Positions 17,180-29,397 of a DNA stretch of 64,000 nt are shown here, piece by piece. The position numbers and the translations under genes were made by a program. The DNA comes from Epidermidibacterium keratini (GTDB taxonomy: Bacteria; Actinomycetota; Actinomycetes; Mycobacteriales; Antricoccaceae): the NCBI RefSeq assembly GCF_009834025.1, contig NZ_CP047156.1, positions 3,742,067 to 3,806,066 of the forward strand, in the 5' to 3' direction. Each line of letters begins with the position of its first letter. Within the stretch, counting starts at the first letter, position 1. Below the pieces are notes generated by a model that saw nothing but the letters and a program-made list of their open reading frames with translations, was not told the DNA's origin and searched no databases.

Positions 17180-18753
17180 CTCGTTGGTGAGGGCTCGCGT
17201 ACTCCGGACCGCACCCGAGCTATGAAGAGGTCGACGAGCGCCGAGATCTCACCGGCCGTCGCGGCCGCGCCGTACACCGCCAGATCGGGGCGCACGAGTA
17301 CGGCGCTGGCGCCAAGCGAGTCGCACCACTCGGCATAGGTGCCCCTGGAGTCGATGAAGTCGGCGTCGGCAGCGTCGAACACCACCACGCGTACGCCGTA
17401 CGGGGCGAGGCAATCGGCGTACCGCTGACGGTCGGCAGCGGCCAGCTCGCCCCGCACGATGAGTGCGCCAGCTCCGAAGACGTCATCGAAACGAACCTCG
17501 CCCTCGCCCCCGGGCACCCCGATGAAGCCCTGCGGTGAGATCACTCCGCCGGGAGCCGCGGCGTGCAGGCCCGGGCCGAGCGAGGGTGTCGGCGGCGGCT
17601 GCGGCGCGGTCCGGGCGGCGAGCGCAGCCGTCATCTCGCGATCGCGGGCAGCGGCGGCCTGCGGATCGGTGACGCAGATGATCCGCCCCAGGGCCATCGA
17701 GAAGTCGATCCAGCCCGCGACGTTGGCGACTCGCTCGCTTTCGTAGGTCTCCAGGATGCCGTCGCTGGCCAGGCCGCGCAGCACGAGGTCGAGTTTCCAC
17801 GACAGGTTCGCGATGTCCCGGAACCCGTTGGCCAGCCCCTGCCCGGCAAACGGCGGCATGAGGTGCGCCGCATCGCCGGCAAGCAGCACCCGACCCGATC
17901 GCCACGCGGTCGCCCACCCGGCGGTGAACCGGTAGACGACGGCGCGGTCGATCTGGGAGTTCTCATACGTGACGCCAAACGGCGCCAGCAGCTCGGCGAC
18001 CTTCTCGGGACGGGCGATATCTGCCGGGTCTTCGTCGTCGAGCAGCATGAACTCCCACCGCCGTCGGCCCGGTCCGCCGGGCACGACGGTCGTCGGACGC
18101 ACCGGGTCACACACCTGCAGCGCCAGGTCGGTGATGTTGGTGTCCGGCCCGGGGACGACATCGACCACGAGCCAGTCGAACTCGAAACCGAGGTCGTGCC
18201 AGGCGATGCCGAGGTCGGCGCGCACGGTGCTGCGTGCGCCGTCGGCACCGATGACGTACGCCGCTCGCACCGCCGCCTGCTCACCTGATGCCTCGTTGAC
18301 GAGCGTGAGGTCGACGCCGTACTCGTCCTGGCCGACGACGCGGGCGAGTACGCCGCGCTGCACGGTCACCGAGTCCAGGTCGGCGATCGCCGCATCGAAG
18401 CGCTTCTCGAGCGCCGGCTGGTGGTAGAAGTGCACGTTCGACCAGCCGCAGGAGCCCTCCAGCGACCAGTCGATCTCCTCGAGGTGCTCGCCGGCAGCAT
18501 TGACCCACAGATACGTTCCGAAGTAGGCGAAGGTGGTCTCGGGCGACTGGTCGACCGGCAGCCCGATGTTTTGCAGGATGCGTGCGATCTCGTCGTCATG
18601 CGCGACCGCCCGCGGCAGCGGGTAGTCGGCCATCTTGCGGTCGACGACCAGCACGCGATGCCCGCGCCGCCCCATCGCCAGCGCCGCCATCCGCCCGACA
18701 GGTCCCATCCCGACGATGACGACGTCGTACGCCGCATCCTGCGGTGCGCTCAT
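17176..18753 (-). CDS. FAD-dependent aromatic hydroxylase, MhpA-like
   Basis: 525 residues from ATG at 18753, which overlaps the FAH gene stop (ATGA); a longer frame exists upstream but lies inside that gene. Class A flavoprotein monooxygenase motifs are clear: VVIVGMGPVGRMAALAMGRR (FAD-binding), VIGADGARSTVRADLGI (DG motif) and VLLAGDAAHLMPPFAGQG (GD motif). The closest named relative is 3-(3-hydroxyphenyl)propionate hydroxylase (MhpA). It would add a second hydroxyl to a phenolic acid, making the diol for the dioxygenase encoded upstream. Exact substrate unknown. Confidence 0.85.
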   Translation of the reverse strand: MSAPQDAAYDVVIVGMGPVGRMAALAMGRRGHRVLVVDRKMADYPLPRAVAHDDEIARILQNIGLPVDQSPETTFAYFGTYLWVNAAGEHLEEIDWSLEGSCGWSNVHFYHQPALEKRFDAAIADLDSVTVQRGVLARVVGQDEYGVDLTLVNEASGEQAAVRAAYVIGADGARSTVRADLGIAWHDLGFEFDWLVVDVVPGPDTNITDLALQVCDPVRPTTVVPGGPGRRRWEFMLLDDEDPADIARPEKVAELLAPFGVTYENSQIDRAVVYRFTAGWATAWRSGRVLLAGDAAHLMPPFAGQGLANGFRDIANLSWKLDLVLRGLASDGILETYESERVANVAGWIDFSMALGRIICVTDPQAAAARDREMTAALAARTAPQPPPTPSLGPGLHAAAPGGVISPQGFIGVPGGEGEVRFDDVFGAGALIVRGELAAADRQRYADCLAPYGVRVVVFDAADADFIDSRGTYAEWCDSLGASAVLVRPDLAVYGAAATAGEISALVDLFIARVRSGVREPSPTS

Positions 18754-19622
18754 GACGATGTGTCGCCGACGAGCCGGTTTGTCATGCTGCCCAGGCCTTC
18801 GATGGTGCTGATGAGGGTGTCGCCAGGCTGCAGGTAGACGCCGCGACCGAGCCCGACTCCTGCTGGCGTGCCGGTGAAGATGATGTCGCCGGGATACAGC
18901 GTGACCACCTGGGACAGATCGGAGATGATGCGGTCGACCGGGAAGATCAGGTCTGCCGTCGTACCGTCCTGCACCGTCCACGAGTCGGTGCCCTGGGCCT
19001 TCGCGGTCGGCCCCTCGATGACGGCCTTGATCGCCAGCGCGTCGGGGTTCGCGAGCTCATCGGCGGTGACCACGGCGGGCCCAAACGGGGCGAAGCCCGG
19101 ATAGGACTTGCCGAAGCTGAACTGCGCCGCGGGGCCGCGGGTCTGCACGACCCGCTCGCTGAGGTCCTGGCCGATCGTGTAACCCGCGACGGCCTCGCGT
19201 GCCTGCTCCGGTGACACCCGGTGGGCCTCCCGACCGATCACGACGACGAGCTCGACCTCCCAGTCGACGTTCTCGCTGGGCAGCGCGACCTCGGAGTTCG
19301 GACCGGTGAGCGACGAGGCGAACTTGGTGAAGACCACCAGGTCGTCCGGGTAGGCGAGCTTGGCCTCGTCGGCGTGGTCGCGGTAGTTCAGCCCGATCGC
19401 GAAGATCTGGCGCGGGTCGGTGATGGGGGCTTCCAGCTGCTGCGGGTCGTACGGCGTACTCGCCGCATCGGCCGCGGGCCCCTCCCACGCGCTGAACGCT
19501 GCCCAGTCCTCGAACACCGCGCGGGTGCTCGGCCCGAAGCGGCCGGCGCTCGCCTCGGCGATGTCGATTGCGCGGCCGTCCTGCAGCAGTACGGCGCGTC
19601 CATCAATGTTGGCGATCTGCAT
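18750..19622 (-). CDS. Fumarylacetoacetate hydrolase (FAH) family protein
   Basis: 290 residues. The FAH core is seen in FAIGLNYRDHADEA, the metal-binding DWEVELVVVIGREA and GDIIFTGTPAGVGLG near the end. FAH members in meta-cleavage clusters are 2-oxopent-4-enoate hydratases/decarboxylases or acylpyruvate hydrolases. Here it lies between dioxygenase and hydroxylase genes, supporting a step after ring opening. It begins 15 bases after the dioxygenase stop. Confidence 0.85.
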   Translation of the reverse strand: MQIANIDGRAVLLQDGRAIDIAEASAGRFGPSTRAVFEDWAAFSAWEGPAADAASTPYDPQQLEAPITDPRQIFAIGLNYRDHADEAKLAYPDDLVVFTKFASSLTGPNSEVALPSENVDWEVELVVVIGREAHRVSPEQAREAVAGYTIGQDLSERVVQTRGPAAQFSFGKSYPGFAPFGPAVVTADELANPDALAIKAVIEGPTAKAQGTDSWTVQDGTTADLIFPVDRIISDLSQVVTLYPGDIIFTGTPAGVGLGRGVYLQPGDTLISTIEGLGSMTNRLVGDTSS

Positions 19623-19637
19623 GGTTTCTGGTGTCTC

Positions 19638-20324
19638 CTACTTAGTCGGCTCGGGAACGCCATCGGCGATGGCGGGATCTGCGGCGATGCGTGCAGGCCA
19701 CGGATCGTCAAACGTCACGGTCGGTCGTGGCTGGTCGGGGAGGTACTCGCTGCGGCGGGTCCGCTCGTGGATCTCCTCGGCACTCAGGCCGTCGGCTCGT
19801 GCGGCAGCGAGCTTGTCGGGATCAAACTGGGGGCCGATCTGGTCGGCGGCGAACTCCTGCGATGCCCACATCCACTCCTTGGAGAGCTTCCAGTCGCCAA
19901 ACATGTCGACCTGGATCTCGACGCCGTTGCCGTCGGGGTCGGCGTAGTACATCGACATCGTCATGCCGTGGTCGAGGCAGATCTCGGGGCGGATTCCAGC
20001 GTCGCGCAGCCGCTCGTAGTTATCGAGCCACTCATCGAAGTTGTCGTACTCGAACGCGGTGTGGTGCAGGCCCGCGCTATGCGGCTTGTCCACCGGCGGC
20101 TTCGTGCCCGGCAGCGCGAGCAGCGCGATTCGGTGGTTGGCCTCGTCGTTGGTCAGCCACGCGGCCTGCGTCGAGTAGTAGACCGGCTGGAGGCCGGCGA
20201 CGAGCTCGTACCAGGCGACCATCGCATCGACGTCGAGGGTCATGAAGGTGGCGTGGTGCAGCTTCGGCGGCCGGATCGGTCGGGGCTTGGGAGTACGGAA
20301 GTACTGGCTGTGGTCGGTCGACAT
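19638..20324 (-). CDS. Extradiol ring-cleavage dioxygenase (VOC family)
   Basis: 228 residues from ATG at 20324, with GGAGGA six bases upstream. One clear VOC module: the first metal His is in KLHHATFMTLDVDAMVAWYE, the second in SAGLHHTAFEYDNFDEW, and the Glu in GNGVEIQVDM. The C-terminal 80 residues are a charged tail. It is expected to be an Fe(II) type I extradiol dioxygenase cutting a catechol-type ring. It is first gene of the catabolic operon, divergent from a GntR regulator. Confidence 0.82.
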   Translation of the reverse strand: MSTDHSQYFRTPKPRPIRPPKLHHATFMTLDVDAMVAWYELVAGLQPVYYSTQAAWLTNDEANHRIALLALPGTKPPVDKPHSAGLHHTAFEYDNFDEWLDNYERLRDAGIRPEICLDHGMTMSMYYADPDGNGVEIQVDMFGDWKLSKEWMWASQEFAADQIGPQFDPDKLAAARADGLSAEEIHERTRRSEYLPDQPRPTVTFDDPWPARIAADPAIADGVPEPTK

Positions 20325-20381
20325 GGGTCCTCCTCGGTAGACCAGCACCGCCATCGTGCGCAGCAATTAGCGAGAAAGCAA

Positions 20382-20399
20382 TAGATTTACGAAAATCTA
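20382..20399. promoter_or_regulatory. Operator candidate between dioxygenase and GntR genes
   Basis: A perfect inverted repeat, TAGATTT, four bases, AAATCTA, lies in an AT-rich island of the 108-bp divergent spacer, 34 bp before the GntR start. Its place and symmetry are what is expected for the neighbouring GntR/FCD repressor controlling both itself and the aromatic operon. Binding is inferred. Confidence 0.6.
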
Positions 20400-20432
20400 G
20401 GAAATTTGGGGCGCATACGGGACAATGGGTGC

Positions 20433-21134
20433 ATGGCAACCAAGACCCAGTCCCGGGCCGCCCGCGTGCACGACCTCGTGCGGGCCGACATCCTGGCCGG
20501 GCGCCTTCGTCCGGGTGCTCCTCTGCGGCTCGCCGCCCTGGCGCAGGCCTACGACGCCAGCATGTCGGTCGTGCGGGAGGCGCTCGGCAGGCTTGCCGAG
20601 CACAAGCTCGCCGTCCTGAGCCCAAACCAGGGGTTCCGGGTGGTGGAGGTGTCCATCGACGATCTTCGCGCGCTGACTGAGTTACGCATCCTTATCGAGG
20701 GCAAGGCATTGGAGCGGTCGATCGCCGTGGGCGACCTGCAGTGGGAGGCCGCCGTCGTCTCCGCGCACCATCTGCTGGAGCGCGCCGGGGAGGAGACGTC
20801 GGCCGACGGCCACCCGACGGACGAGTGGAGCGACGCGCACGCGGCCTTTCACCACGCGCTCATCGCCGCGTGCGACAACCAGCGCATGCTCGATTTGGCG
20901 AGCAGCCTGCGCGACAGCGCCGAGATCTACCGGCAGCTCTCCGCCGCCGGTGAGGGGGCCGCGGATCGAGATGTTGCGGGGGAGCACCGCAGTCTGATGG
21001 AGCTGGCCACTCGGCGCAGCCCGGAGGCCGTCGACGTGCTCGCAACGCATCTGCAGCGCACCACCGACCTGCTGCTGAGCTCACCGTTGCTCGGTGAGCT
21101 CGAGGACCAGGCGGGTCCACCTGGCTCGCGCTAG
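20433..21134 (+). CDS. GntR family transcriptional regulator (FCD subfamily)
   Basis: 233 residues. A winged-helix N-terminus (about 5-72) holds ADILAGRLRPGAPLRLAALA and SMSVVREALGRLAEH. The all-helical FCD ligand domain has the expected metal/ligand residues in WSDAHAAFHHALIAACDN and a late His in THLQRTTDLL. ATG at 20433 is preferred over an upstream non-ATG extension. It most likely represses the divergent aromatic operon and is released by a pathway acid. Its stop codon overlaps the treY stop on the other strand. Confidence 0.9.
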   Translation: MATKTQSRAARVHDLVRADILAGRLRPGAPLRLAALAQAYDASMSVVREALGRLAEHKLAVLSPNQGFRVVEVSIDDLRALTELRILIEGKALERSIAVGDLQWEAAVVSAHHLLERAGEETSADGHPTDEWSDAHAAFHHALIAACDNQRMLDLASSLRDSAEIYRQLSAAGEGAADRDVAGEHRSLMELATRRSPEAVDVLATHLQRTTDLLLSSPLLGELEDQAGPPGSR

Positions 21135-23445
21135 TCGGCGACGAGTACGGCGACGGGGTAGGAGACCAGCAGGTCAGCGAGCCGCACGGAGCCGGAGTGC
21201 TGCACGCCGGTCAGCGTGTCACGCCATTGGCCGTCGAGAGTCACGGTCGTCTCGCCCCACCCACCGCGCTGCTGCAGACCAACCGGCAGCCGGGTCCCGA
21301 CGGCGATGACGCCGTCGCGCGCGAAGCCGATGAGATGATCTGCGGCTTCGCCCTCGGCCTTGACCGGGCGGTAGCCGGCAAACGCCTCCGGACGCTCTCG
21401 GCGCAGCCGAAGCGCAGCGCTCACCAGCTTGACCTTCGCGCCCGCGGTCTCATCGATCGGCACGATCTCGCCTGAGCGCGCAAGCGAGTCGCGCAGGCGC
21501 TCGTAGTCGACGGTCTTGCGGTTAAGCGGGTCGACCAGGTCGAGGTTCCAGCCCTCGCTGCCGCGATACACGTCCGGTACGCCGGGGCCGGCCAGCTGGA
21601 GTGCCTTGATCGTCAGTGAGTTGGACCAGCCGTCGGGTTGGATGCGCTCGACCCACGCTGCGACCTCTCTGCCGTGCGCCGTGGCAGAAGATCGAAACCC
21701 TTCGATCCATGCCCGCACCGTCGCCTCGAACTCGACGTTGGGAGATGACCAGCTGGTCTGCTCGCCGAACTCGCGTGCGGCTTTGGTGACGTAGTAGTCG
21801 AGGTCGTCGTCGCTCACTGGCCACGCGCCGACCAGGGCTTGCAGCAGCAGGCTGCCCAGCGCGTAGCTGGCCGGCGGCTGGTCGGTGAACCAGCGGCGTA
21901 CGTCGGCCGCCCAGTCATCGGCGAGCTCGCTGAGCACCGCCAGTCGGGCGCGCACATCCTCACCGCGCTTGGTGTCATGGGTGGCCAGGGTCGTCATCGC
22001 GAGGGGGCGTTCGCGGTCGTGTTCGGCAAAGAACGCGTGTGCCTCGTCCGGGGAGACCGACCACCACAGTGGGGTTCCGCCGATCTCGGCCAGCGAGGTC
22101 AGGCGCCCGAACCGGAAGAACACCCAGCTTTCAACGGCGATCCCCATGAGTGAGCCGCTGGTCTGCTGGAAGCGGATCGCGAGCGGGTCTGCCGCGTCGG
22201 CAAGACGAGCCGCGACGGCGTCAATGGCCGAGGTGAGCTGGGGAGCAGCGGCGCGAGCCCGGTCCACCGCGGCGCTGAGCTCAGCTCCGTCGTCCGGCAG
22301 GAACGTCCGGTAGGCGCGGAAGCCGACGAGAATCTCATCCAGGGCCGCGCGCGCGTCGGGGATCTCAGTCGCCATCCGCGCCAGCCGCTCGACATCGGCG
22401 TTGATCGGACCGGCAACGCACTCGCGCCGCGCACGGTCGATGAGCTCCGCCGCGTCCGCCGGCATGCCGAACGACCCGTCGAGGTCGATGAACGCCTGCT
22501 CGCCGGCGGGGTCGACGATAAGGCGGTCGAGGTAGGCCATGACGTCGTAGCCGGTCGTCCCCGCGCACGCGAACTCCAGCGGCATCTTCTCGTCTCGCTC
22601 GAGCACCATCTCGGGCACCACCCAGAGGCCGGGATGAGCCTGCTGCAGGTCGGCGAGGTAGCGGTCGGGATGGGCGAGGCCGTCGATGTGGTCCAGGCGC
22701 AGTCCGTCAGCACGGCCCTCTGCCACCCAGTCCAGGTAGCGGCGGTTGGCCCACTCGAAGACGTCCGGGTTTTCCTGGCGGATGGCCGCGAGCCCGGTCA
22801 CGTTGAAGAAGCGGCGGTACGTCGGCGCGTGTCGGTCGTCGTGCGCCGTCAGCCGGTAGTGCTGACGCTCGAGCACCTCGCGCGGTGTCCCGTCCCCGGT
22901 GCCGTCGGCAATGGGGTAGTCGAGCCCGAGGACCCGCAGCACGTCGCCATCGCGCTCGACCCGATCGAGGTCAGGCGCCGGATCTGAGCTCAGCACCGGC
23001 AGCAGCAGCTTTCCGGCGTCCCAGTCGATGTCGAAGAACTCGGCGTACGCCGAGTCGCGTCCCTCGCGCAGCACCGACCACCAGTACGGATTGGCGCGGG
23101 GCTGCTGGACGCCCATGTGGTTTGGGACCACGTCGAGGATCACCTTCAGACCCAACGACCGGGCGTGGTCGGTGAACGCGATGAACGCATCCTCGCCGCC
23201 TCGTGCGGCGTCCACGATCGTCGGGTCGACGACGTCGTAGGCGTGCGTGGAGTCGGGCACGGCTTGCAGAATCGGCGACAAGTAGATTGCGTCCGCACCG
23301 AGCTCGGCGACATAGTCAAGAACGTCGATACTCGACCACAGCGTCTCGTGCGGCTCACCGCGCAGATGCAGTCGGTACGTCGAGCGCGGTGCACGTGCAT
23401 GCAGCCGTGCAACGGTCGCGATATCGATATCTGTCGATGGGGTGT

Positions 23446-23449
<4 letters not shown>
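21131..23449 (-). CDS. treY: Maltooligosyl trehalose synthase
   Basis: 772 residues, normal TreY size. The GH13 barrel starts at STYRLHLRGEPHETLW; further markers are VILDVVPNHMGV, the nucleophile Asp in GLRLDHIDGLAHPDRYL, the acid/base Glu in WVVPEMVLERDEKMP, and TTLATHDTKRGEDVRARL. It converts the reducing end of maltodextrin to a trehalosyl unit. It overlaps glgX by four bases. The usual partner treZ does not follow; the next gene converges from the other strand. Confidence 0.95.
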
Positions 23450-25560
<2,111 letters not shown>

Positions 25561-25631
25561 CGGCGTCCTTCATGATCGGCGTACTAGACCGACCCATTGT
25601 TCCAGCGACTCCGAAAGCCTGCCGACGCGCC

Positions 25632-25673
25632 CTCGCCCTGCGTGGCCACCTCCCGGTGGCCCCGCAGGGCGAG
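25632..25673 (-). terminator. GC-rich hairpin after the MFS transporter gene
   Basis: Bases 25632-25642 pair with 25663-25673 (11 bp); after one mismatch, 25644-25650 pair with 25655-25661 around a TCCC loop. It begins 14 bases past the MFS stop in the leftward direction and has no U-tract. The rest of the 126-bp spacer is the glgX promoter region, with no other feature visible. Confidence 0.75.
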
Positions 25674-25686
25674 TGTCCGTGGAAAC

Positions 25687-27021
25687 CTACGTCGCCTCGG
25701 TGCCGAGCTTCTCGCGGTCGCGTGCCGGGTTGGCCAGCAGGGCGAAGACGACCCCCGCGACGATGACGGCGATACCGAAGACCTGGAAGGCGCGGCCGAA
25801 GCCTTCGGCCGGCGTCGCGCCGGTCTCGGCGATGATGCCGGTCAGCCACGGGCCGATGATCCCTGCGCATGCGATGAACGCGTAGAGGATCGCCTGCGTC
25901 TTGGCGCGGTGCTTGCGCGGGCTGACCTCGGCGATGAGCGGCGGGCCGATCGGGTAGATGGCCGTCGCGATGCCGTATCCAAGAACCAGCGTGACGATCG
26001 CGGCCGTCGGTGACGTCGCCAGCGGCAGGCAGGCCAGGATGATCCCGCCGATCACGAGCGATGCTGCGCCGACGTACACGCGGGCGACACGCGACGGCTT
26101 TCCCTTGCGCAGTAGGCGATCTGACAGCCAGCCGGCGCCGACCAGCACGATGAGTGAGGAGATGCTCGGCAGGCCAAGCAGCGAGCCGGCGGCCGTCTCG
26201 GACATCCCGAACGCCGAGATGAAGTACGTCGGCAGGAAGGTCAGCACGATCGCGAGAAGCGCACCGTGCGGGAACATCGCGATGACGGTGGCGACGTTGG
26301 TGCGGCAGAAAAGGACCTTGCGCAGCGGTACGTCGCGCTCGACCTCCTCTGCGGTCGTGCCGGTGACCTGCTCCTCGGGGACGGCCGCGGCGCTTGTCAT
26401 CGTCGCGTGCGGGCCCTCTTGGCCGACGAACAGCCACGCGATCGTCCAGACGACACCGATTGCGATGAGCGTGATGAAGCCCCAGCGCCAGCCGTAGGCG
26501 ACGATGATCAGGGTCAGCAGTGGTGCGACCGCGATCTTGGCGACCGACGCACCGGCCGAGAGGATGCCCTGCGGCAGACCACGCTTCTCGTTGGGGAACC
26601 ACGAGTACGCGACGTTGTTGGCCACCGGGTTGAAGGGGCCCTCGGCCGCACCGAGGCCGATCCGGCTAAACAGCAGGCTGCCAAAGCTGGCGACGAGCAG
26701 GACGGGAAGCTGAGTGACCGACCAGAGGATCGCCAGCACGATCAGGATGGCGCGGCCACTGACCTTCGTCATGATCCAGCCAATGGCCAGACAGGTGATG
26801 CCGTAAAGGAAGTAGAACGCGCTGCCGAGGAAGCCGAACTGCGACGTCGTCAGGCCGAACTCGGGGATGATCTGGGCGGCGGTCAGGCCGAGGATGGCTT
26901 TGTCGGCCCAGTTGATCACCATCAGCAAGAAGAGCATCCCGAGGACAACCCAGGCTTTGCGCTGGACGGGCGGCTCGTTCGTTGTGGGGTCGTTGAGGGC
27001 GGCCGGTGAGGTCGCTACCAT
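25687..27021 (-). CDS. MFS transporter, anion:cation symporter-like
   Basis: 444 residues from ATG at 27021 with GGAGAGG upstream; a TTG five codons earlier is less likely. Twelve membrane helices in two halves with a central charged loop (about 215-245). The first half has NWADKAILGLTAAQIIPEFG and RIGLGAAEGPFNPVANNVA, typical of the ACS family that carries organic anions such as sugar acids and aromatic carboxylates. Substrate unknown. A 13-bp palindrome sits 70 bases upstream. Confidence 0.85.
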   Translation of the reverse strand: MVATSPAALNDPTTNEPPVQRKAWVVLGMLFLLMVINWADKAILGLTAAQIIPEFGLTTSQFGFLGSAFYFLYGITCLAIGWIMTKVSGRAILIVLAILWSVTQLPVLLVASFGSLLFSRIGLGAAEGPFNPVANNVAYSWFPNEKRGLPQGILSAGASVAKIAVAPLLTLIIVAYGWRWGFITLIAIGVVWTIAWLFVGQEGPHATMTSAAAVPEEQVTGTTAEEVERDVPLRKVLFCRTNVATVIAMFPHGALLAIVLTFLPTYFISAFGMSETAAGSLLGLPSISSLIVLVGAGWLSDRLLRKGKPSRVARVYVGAASLVIGGIILACLPLATSPTAAIVTLVLGYGIATAIYPIGPPLIAEVSPRKHRAKTQAILYAFIACAGIIGPWLTGIIAETGATPAEGFGRAFQVFGIAVIVAGVVFALLANPARDREKLGTEAT

Positions 27022-27090
27022 CGTGGTCCTCTCCAAGTCGGGGGAGTGATACTAGAATCACGTTCCGATACCCTAGAGGTAAACGTGACA

Positions 27091-27103
27091 TAGTTGTCAA
27101 CTA
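27091..27103. promoter_or_regulatory. Palindrome and -35-like element before the MFS gene
   Basis: The odd-centred palindrome TAGTTGTCAACTA lies in the 159-bp MFS/uvrB spacer. Read leftward it contains TTGACA, which can serve as a -35 element for the MFS gene, with a TAGGGT -10 candidate 19 bases on. A repressor site over the -35 is a plausible reading. The remaining spacer is AT-richer than average but shows no LexA-type (SOS) box that I can recognise for uvrB. Confidence 0.4.
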
Positions 27104-27180
27104 CGTCCCACTATTTGTTTCCTGTGGATTTTGGCTGGTACAGCCCCTGGCGCTGACCTCCAGGGCGCGAGCGCGGCGGC

Positions 27181-29322
27181 ATGTCGGTGGCCGGTCGTAC
27201 CCTGGTGTCCGTGAGAGCGAAGACTGACCTGGTGCCCACCAGCGGCCGTTTCGAGGTCGTGAGCGAGTTTCAGCCATCCGGCGACCAGCCGGCCGCCATC
27301 AACGACCTCGAGCGTCGCGTGCTGGCCGGCGAGAAGGACATCGTGCTGCTCGGCGCGACCGGCACCGGCAAGTCCGCGACGACGGCCTGGCTGATCGAGC
27401 GGCTGCAGCGCCCCACGTTGGTCATGGCGCACAACAAAACCCTCGCCGCGCAGCTGGCCAACGAGTTCCGCGAGCTGCTGCCCAACAATGCCGTCGAGTA
27501 CTTCGTGTCGTACTACGACTACTACCAACCTGAGGCCTACGTGCCGCAGACCGACACCTACATCGAGAAGGACTCCTCGGTCAACGAAGAGGTCGAGCGG
27601 CTGCGGCACAAGGCGACGATGTCGCTGCTCACGCGCCGGGACGTGGTGGTTGTCGCAACCGTCTCGTGCATCTATGGCCTCGGCACGCCGCAGGAGTACG
27701 TCGAGTCCAGCGTCCGGCTGCGCGTCGGCGAGGAGTTCGACCGAGATCGACTGCTGCGCAAGCTCGTCGACATGCAGTACACCCGCAACGACATCGCCTT
27801 CAGTCGTGGCACGTTCCGGGTACGCGGCGACACGATCGAGATCATTCCGGCATACGAGGAGCTGGCGATCCGGATCGAGATGTTCGGCGACGAGATTGAG
27901 GCGCTCTACTACCTCAACCCGTTGACCGGCGAGGTCGTGCGCACGGCAGAGGAGACCTTCGTGTTTCCGGCGACGCACTACGCCGCGGGTCCGGAGGCGA
28001 TCGAGCGGGCACTCACCGGCATCGACCTCGAGCTTGAGCAGCAACTGGCCAAGCTCGAGCACGAAAACAAGATGCTCGAGGCACAACGGCTGCGGATGCG
28101 CACGCAGTACGACGTGGAGATGATCCGCCAGGTCGGCTTCTGCAACGGCATCGAGAACTACTCGCGCCACCTCGACGGACGCGCGCCTGGGTCGGCGCCG
28201 TCTTGTCTGCTCGACTACTTCCCGGACGATTTCCTGCTGGTCATCGACGAGTCGCACCAGACCGTCCCGCAGGTCGGCGCGATGTATGAGGGCGACATGT
28301 CTCGCAAGCGCACGCTCGTCGAGCACGGGTTCCGTCTGCCGAGCGCGATGGACAACCGACCGCTGAAGTTCGAGGAGTTCTCCGACCGCATCGGGCAGAC
28401 CGTCTATCTGTCGGCGACGCCGGCCAAGTACGAGCTCGATCTCGCGCAGGGCGAGTTCGTCGAGCAGGTCATCCGCCCGACCGGGCTGGTCGACCCGGAG
28501 GTGGTCGTCAAGCCGACCAAGGGACAGATCGACGACCTCGTCCATGAGATTCGCGAACGCAGCGACCGCGACGAGCGGGTGCTCGTCACGACGCTGACCA
28601 AGAAGATGGCCGAGGACCTCACCGACTACTTGCTCGAGCTGGGCATCAAGGTGCGCTACCTGCACTCCGAAGTCGACACGCTGCGCCGGGTCGAGCTGCT
28701 GTCAGAGCTCCGCCGCGGCGAGTACGACGTACTCGTCGGGATCAACCTGCTGCGTGAGGGACTCGACCTTCCCGAGGTGTCTCTGGTCTCGATTCTCGAT
28801 GCCGACAAGGAGGGCTTCCTGCGCTCGGACACCTCGCTGATCCAGACGATCGGTCGCGCGGCTCGTAACGTGTCCGGCCAGGTGCACATGTACGCCGACA
28901 CGGTGACACCGTCGATGGAGCGGGCGATCGAGGAGACCAACCGGCGCCGCGAGAAGCAGATCGCCTACAACACCGAACACGGGATCGACCCGGCGCCGCT
29001 GCGCAAACGCATCGTCGACATCCTCGAGGGGATCTACCGCGAGGCCGATGACCAGCCAGCTCCGGGTGGCAGCGGGCGGTCGCAGTCGCGGGGCAAGCAG
29101 TCGGTCAAGTCCGGCGGTGCTGGTCCCGAGCTCTCCTCGGGTGTGGTCCCCGACGATGTGTCATCACTGCCGCGTTCGGAGCTGGCCGATCTGATCGCCA
29201 AGCTGCAGGACCAGATGCTGGCTGCTGCGCGCGAGCTGCAGTTCGAGCTGGCAGCGCGGCTGCGCGACGAGATCAAGGACCTCAAGCGCGAGCTACGCGG
29301 CATGGACCGCGCCGGTGTCTAG
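27181..29322 (+). CDS. uvrB: Excinuclease ABC subunit B
   Basis: 713 residues, full length. Walker A GATGTGKS at 58-65; the damage-probing beta-hairpin [20 protein letters not shown]; motif [19 protein letters not shown]; motif [11 protein letters not shown]; and a C-terminal UVR domain ([16 protein letters not shown]) that binds UvrC. It verifies lesions and loads UvrC in nucleotide excision repair. ATG at 27181 is used; GTG at 27211 is an alternative and would remove ten residues. No uvrA or uvrC in the window. Confidence 0.96.
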   Translation: MSVAGRTLVSVRAKTDLVPTSGRFEVVSEFQPSGDQPAAINDLERRVLAGEKDIVLLGATGTGKSATTAWLIERLQRPTLVMAHNKTLAAQLANEFRELLPNNAVEYFVSYYDYYQPEAYVPQTDTYIEKDSSVNEEVERLRHKATMSLLTRRDVVVVATVSCIYGLGTPQEYVESSVRLRVGEEFDRDRLLRKLVDMQYTRNDIAFSRGTFRVRGDTIEIIPAYEELAIRIEMFGDEIEALYYLNPLTGEVVRTAEETFVFPATHYAAGPEAIERALTGIDLELEQQLAKLEHENKMLEAQRLRMRTQYDVEMIRQVGFCNGIENYSRHLDGRAPGSAPSCLLDYFPDDFLLVIDESHQTVPQVGAMYEGDMSRKRTLVEHGFRLPSAMDNRPLKFEEFSDRIGQTVYLSATPAKYELDLAQGEFVEQVIRPTGLVDPEVVVKPTKGQIDDLVHEIRERSDRDERVLVTTLTKKMAEDLTDYLLELGIKVRYLHSEVDTLRRVELLSELRRGEYDVLVGINLLREGLDLPEVSLVSILDADKEGFLRSDTSLIQTIGRAARNVSGQVHMYADTVTPSMERAIEETNRRREKQIAYNTEHGIDPAPLRKRIVDILEGIYREADDQPAPGGSGRSQSRGKQSVKSGGAGPELSSGVVPDDVSSLPRSELADLIAKLQDQMLAAARELQFELAARLRDEIKDLKRELRGMDRAGV

Positions 29323-29330
29323 CCGACTAT

Positions 29331-29378
29331 CGGCGGTCGAGCAGGGCGAGGAACGAGCCCGGTTGTCGAGACCCCGAG
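29331..29378 (+). repeat. REP-like intergenic repeat, copy 1
   Basis: Between the convergent ends of uvrB and the acyl-CoA oxidase gene. It has the two family cores GGTCGAGCAGGGCGAGG and GGTTGTCGAGACC. Related degenerate copies lie at 36890-36948, 36970-37048, 41240-41281 and 59371-59409. Actinobacterial genomes often carry repeats of this GGTNGAGCAG...GTCGAGACC type between genes. Confidence 0.65.
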
Positions 29379-29397
29379 ACGCTCGCCGCGCCCGCTG

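Noticed and set aside
18754-18981. N-terminal extension of the MhpA-like hydroxylase
   Set aside because: It lies inside the FAH gene in another frame; the ATG at 18753 directly precedes the FAD-binding motif and forms an ATGA overlap.
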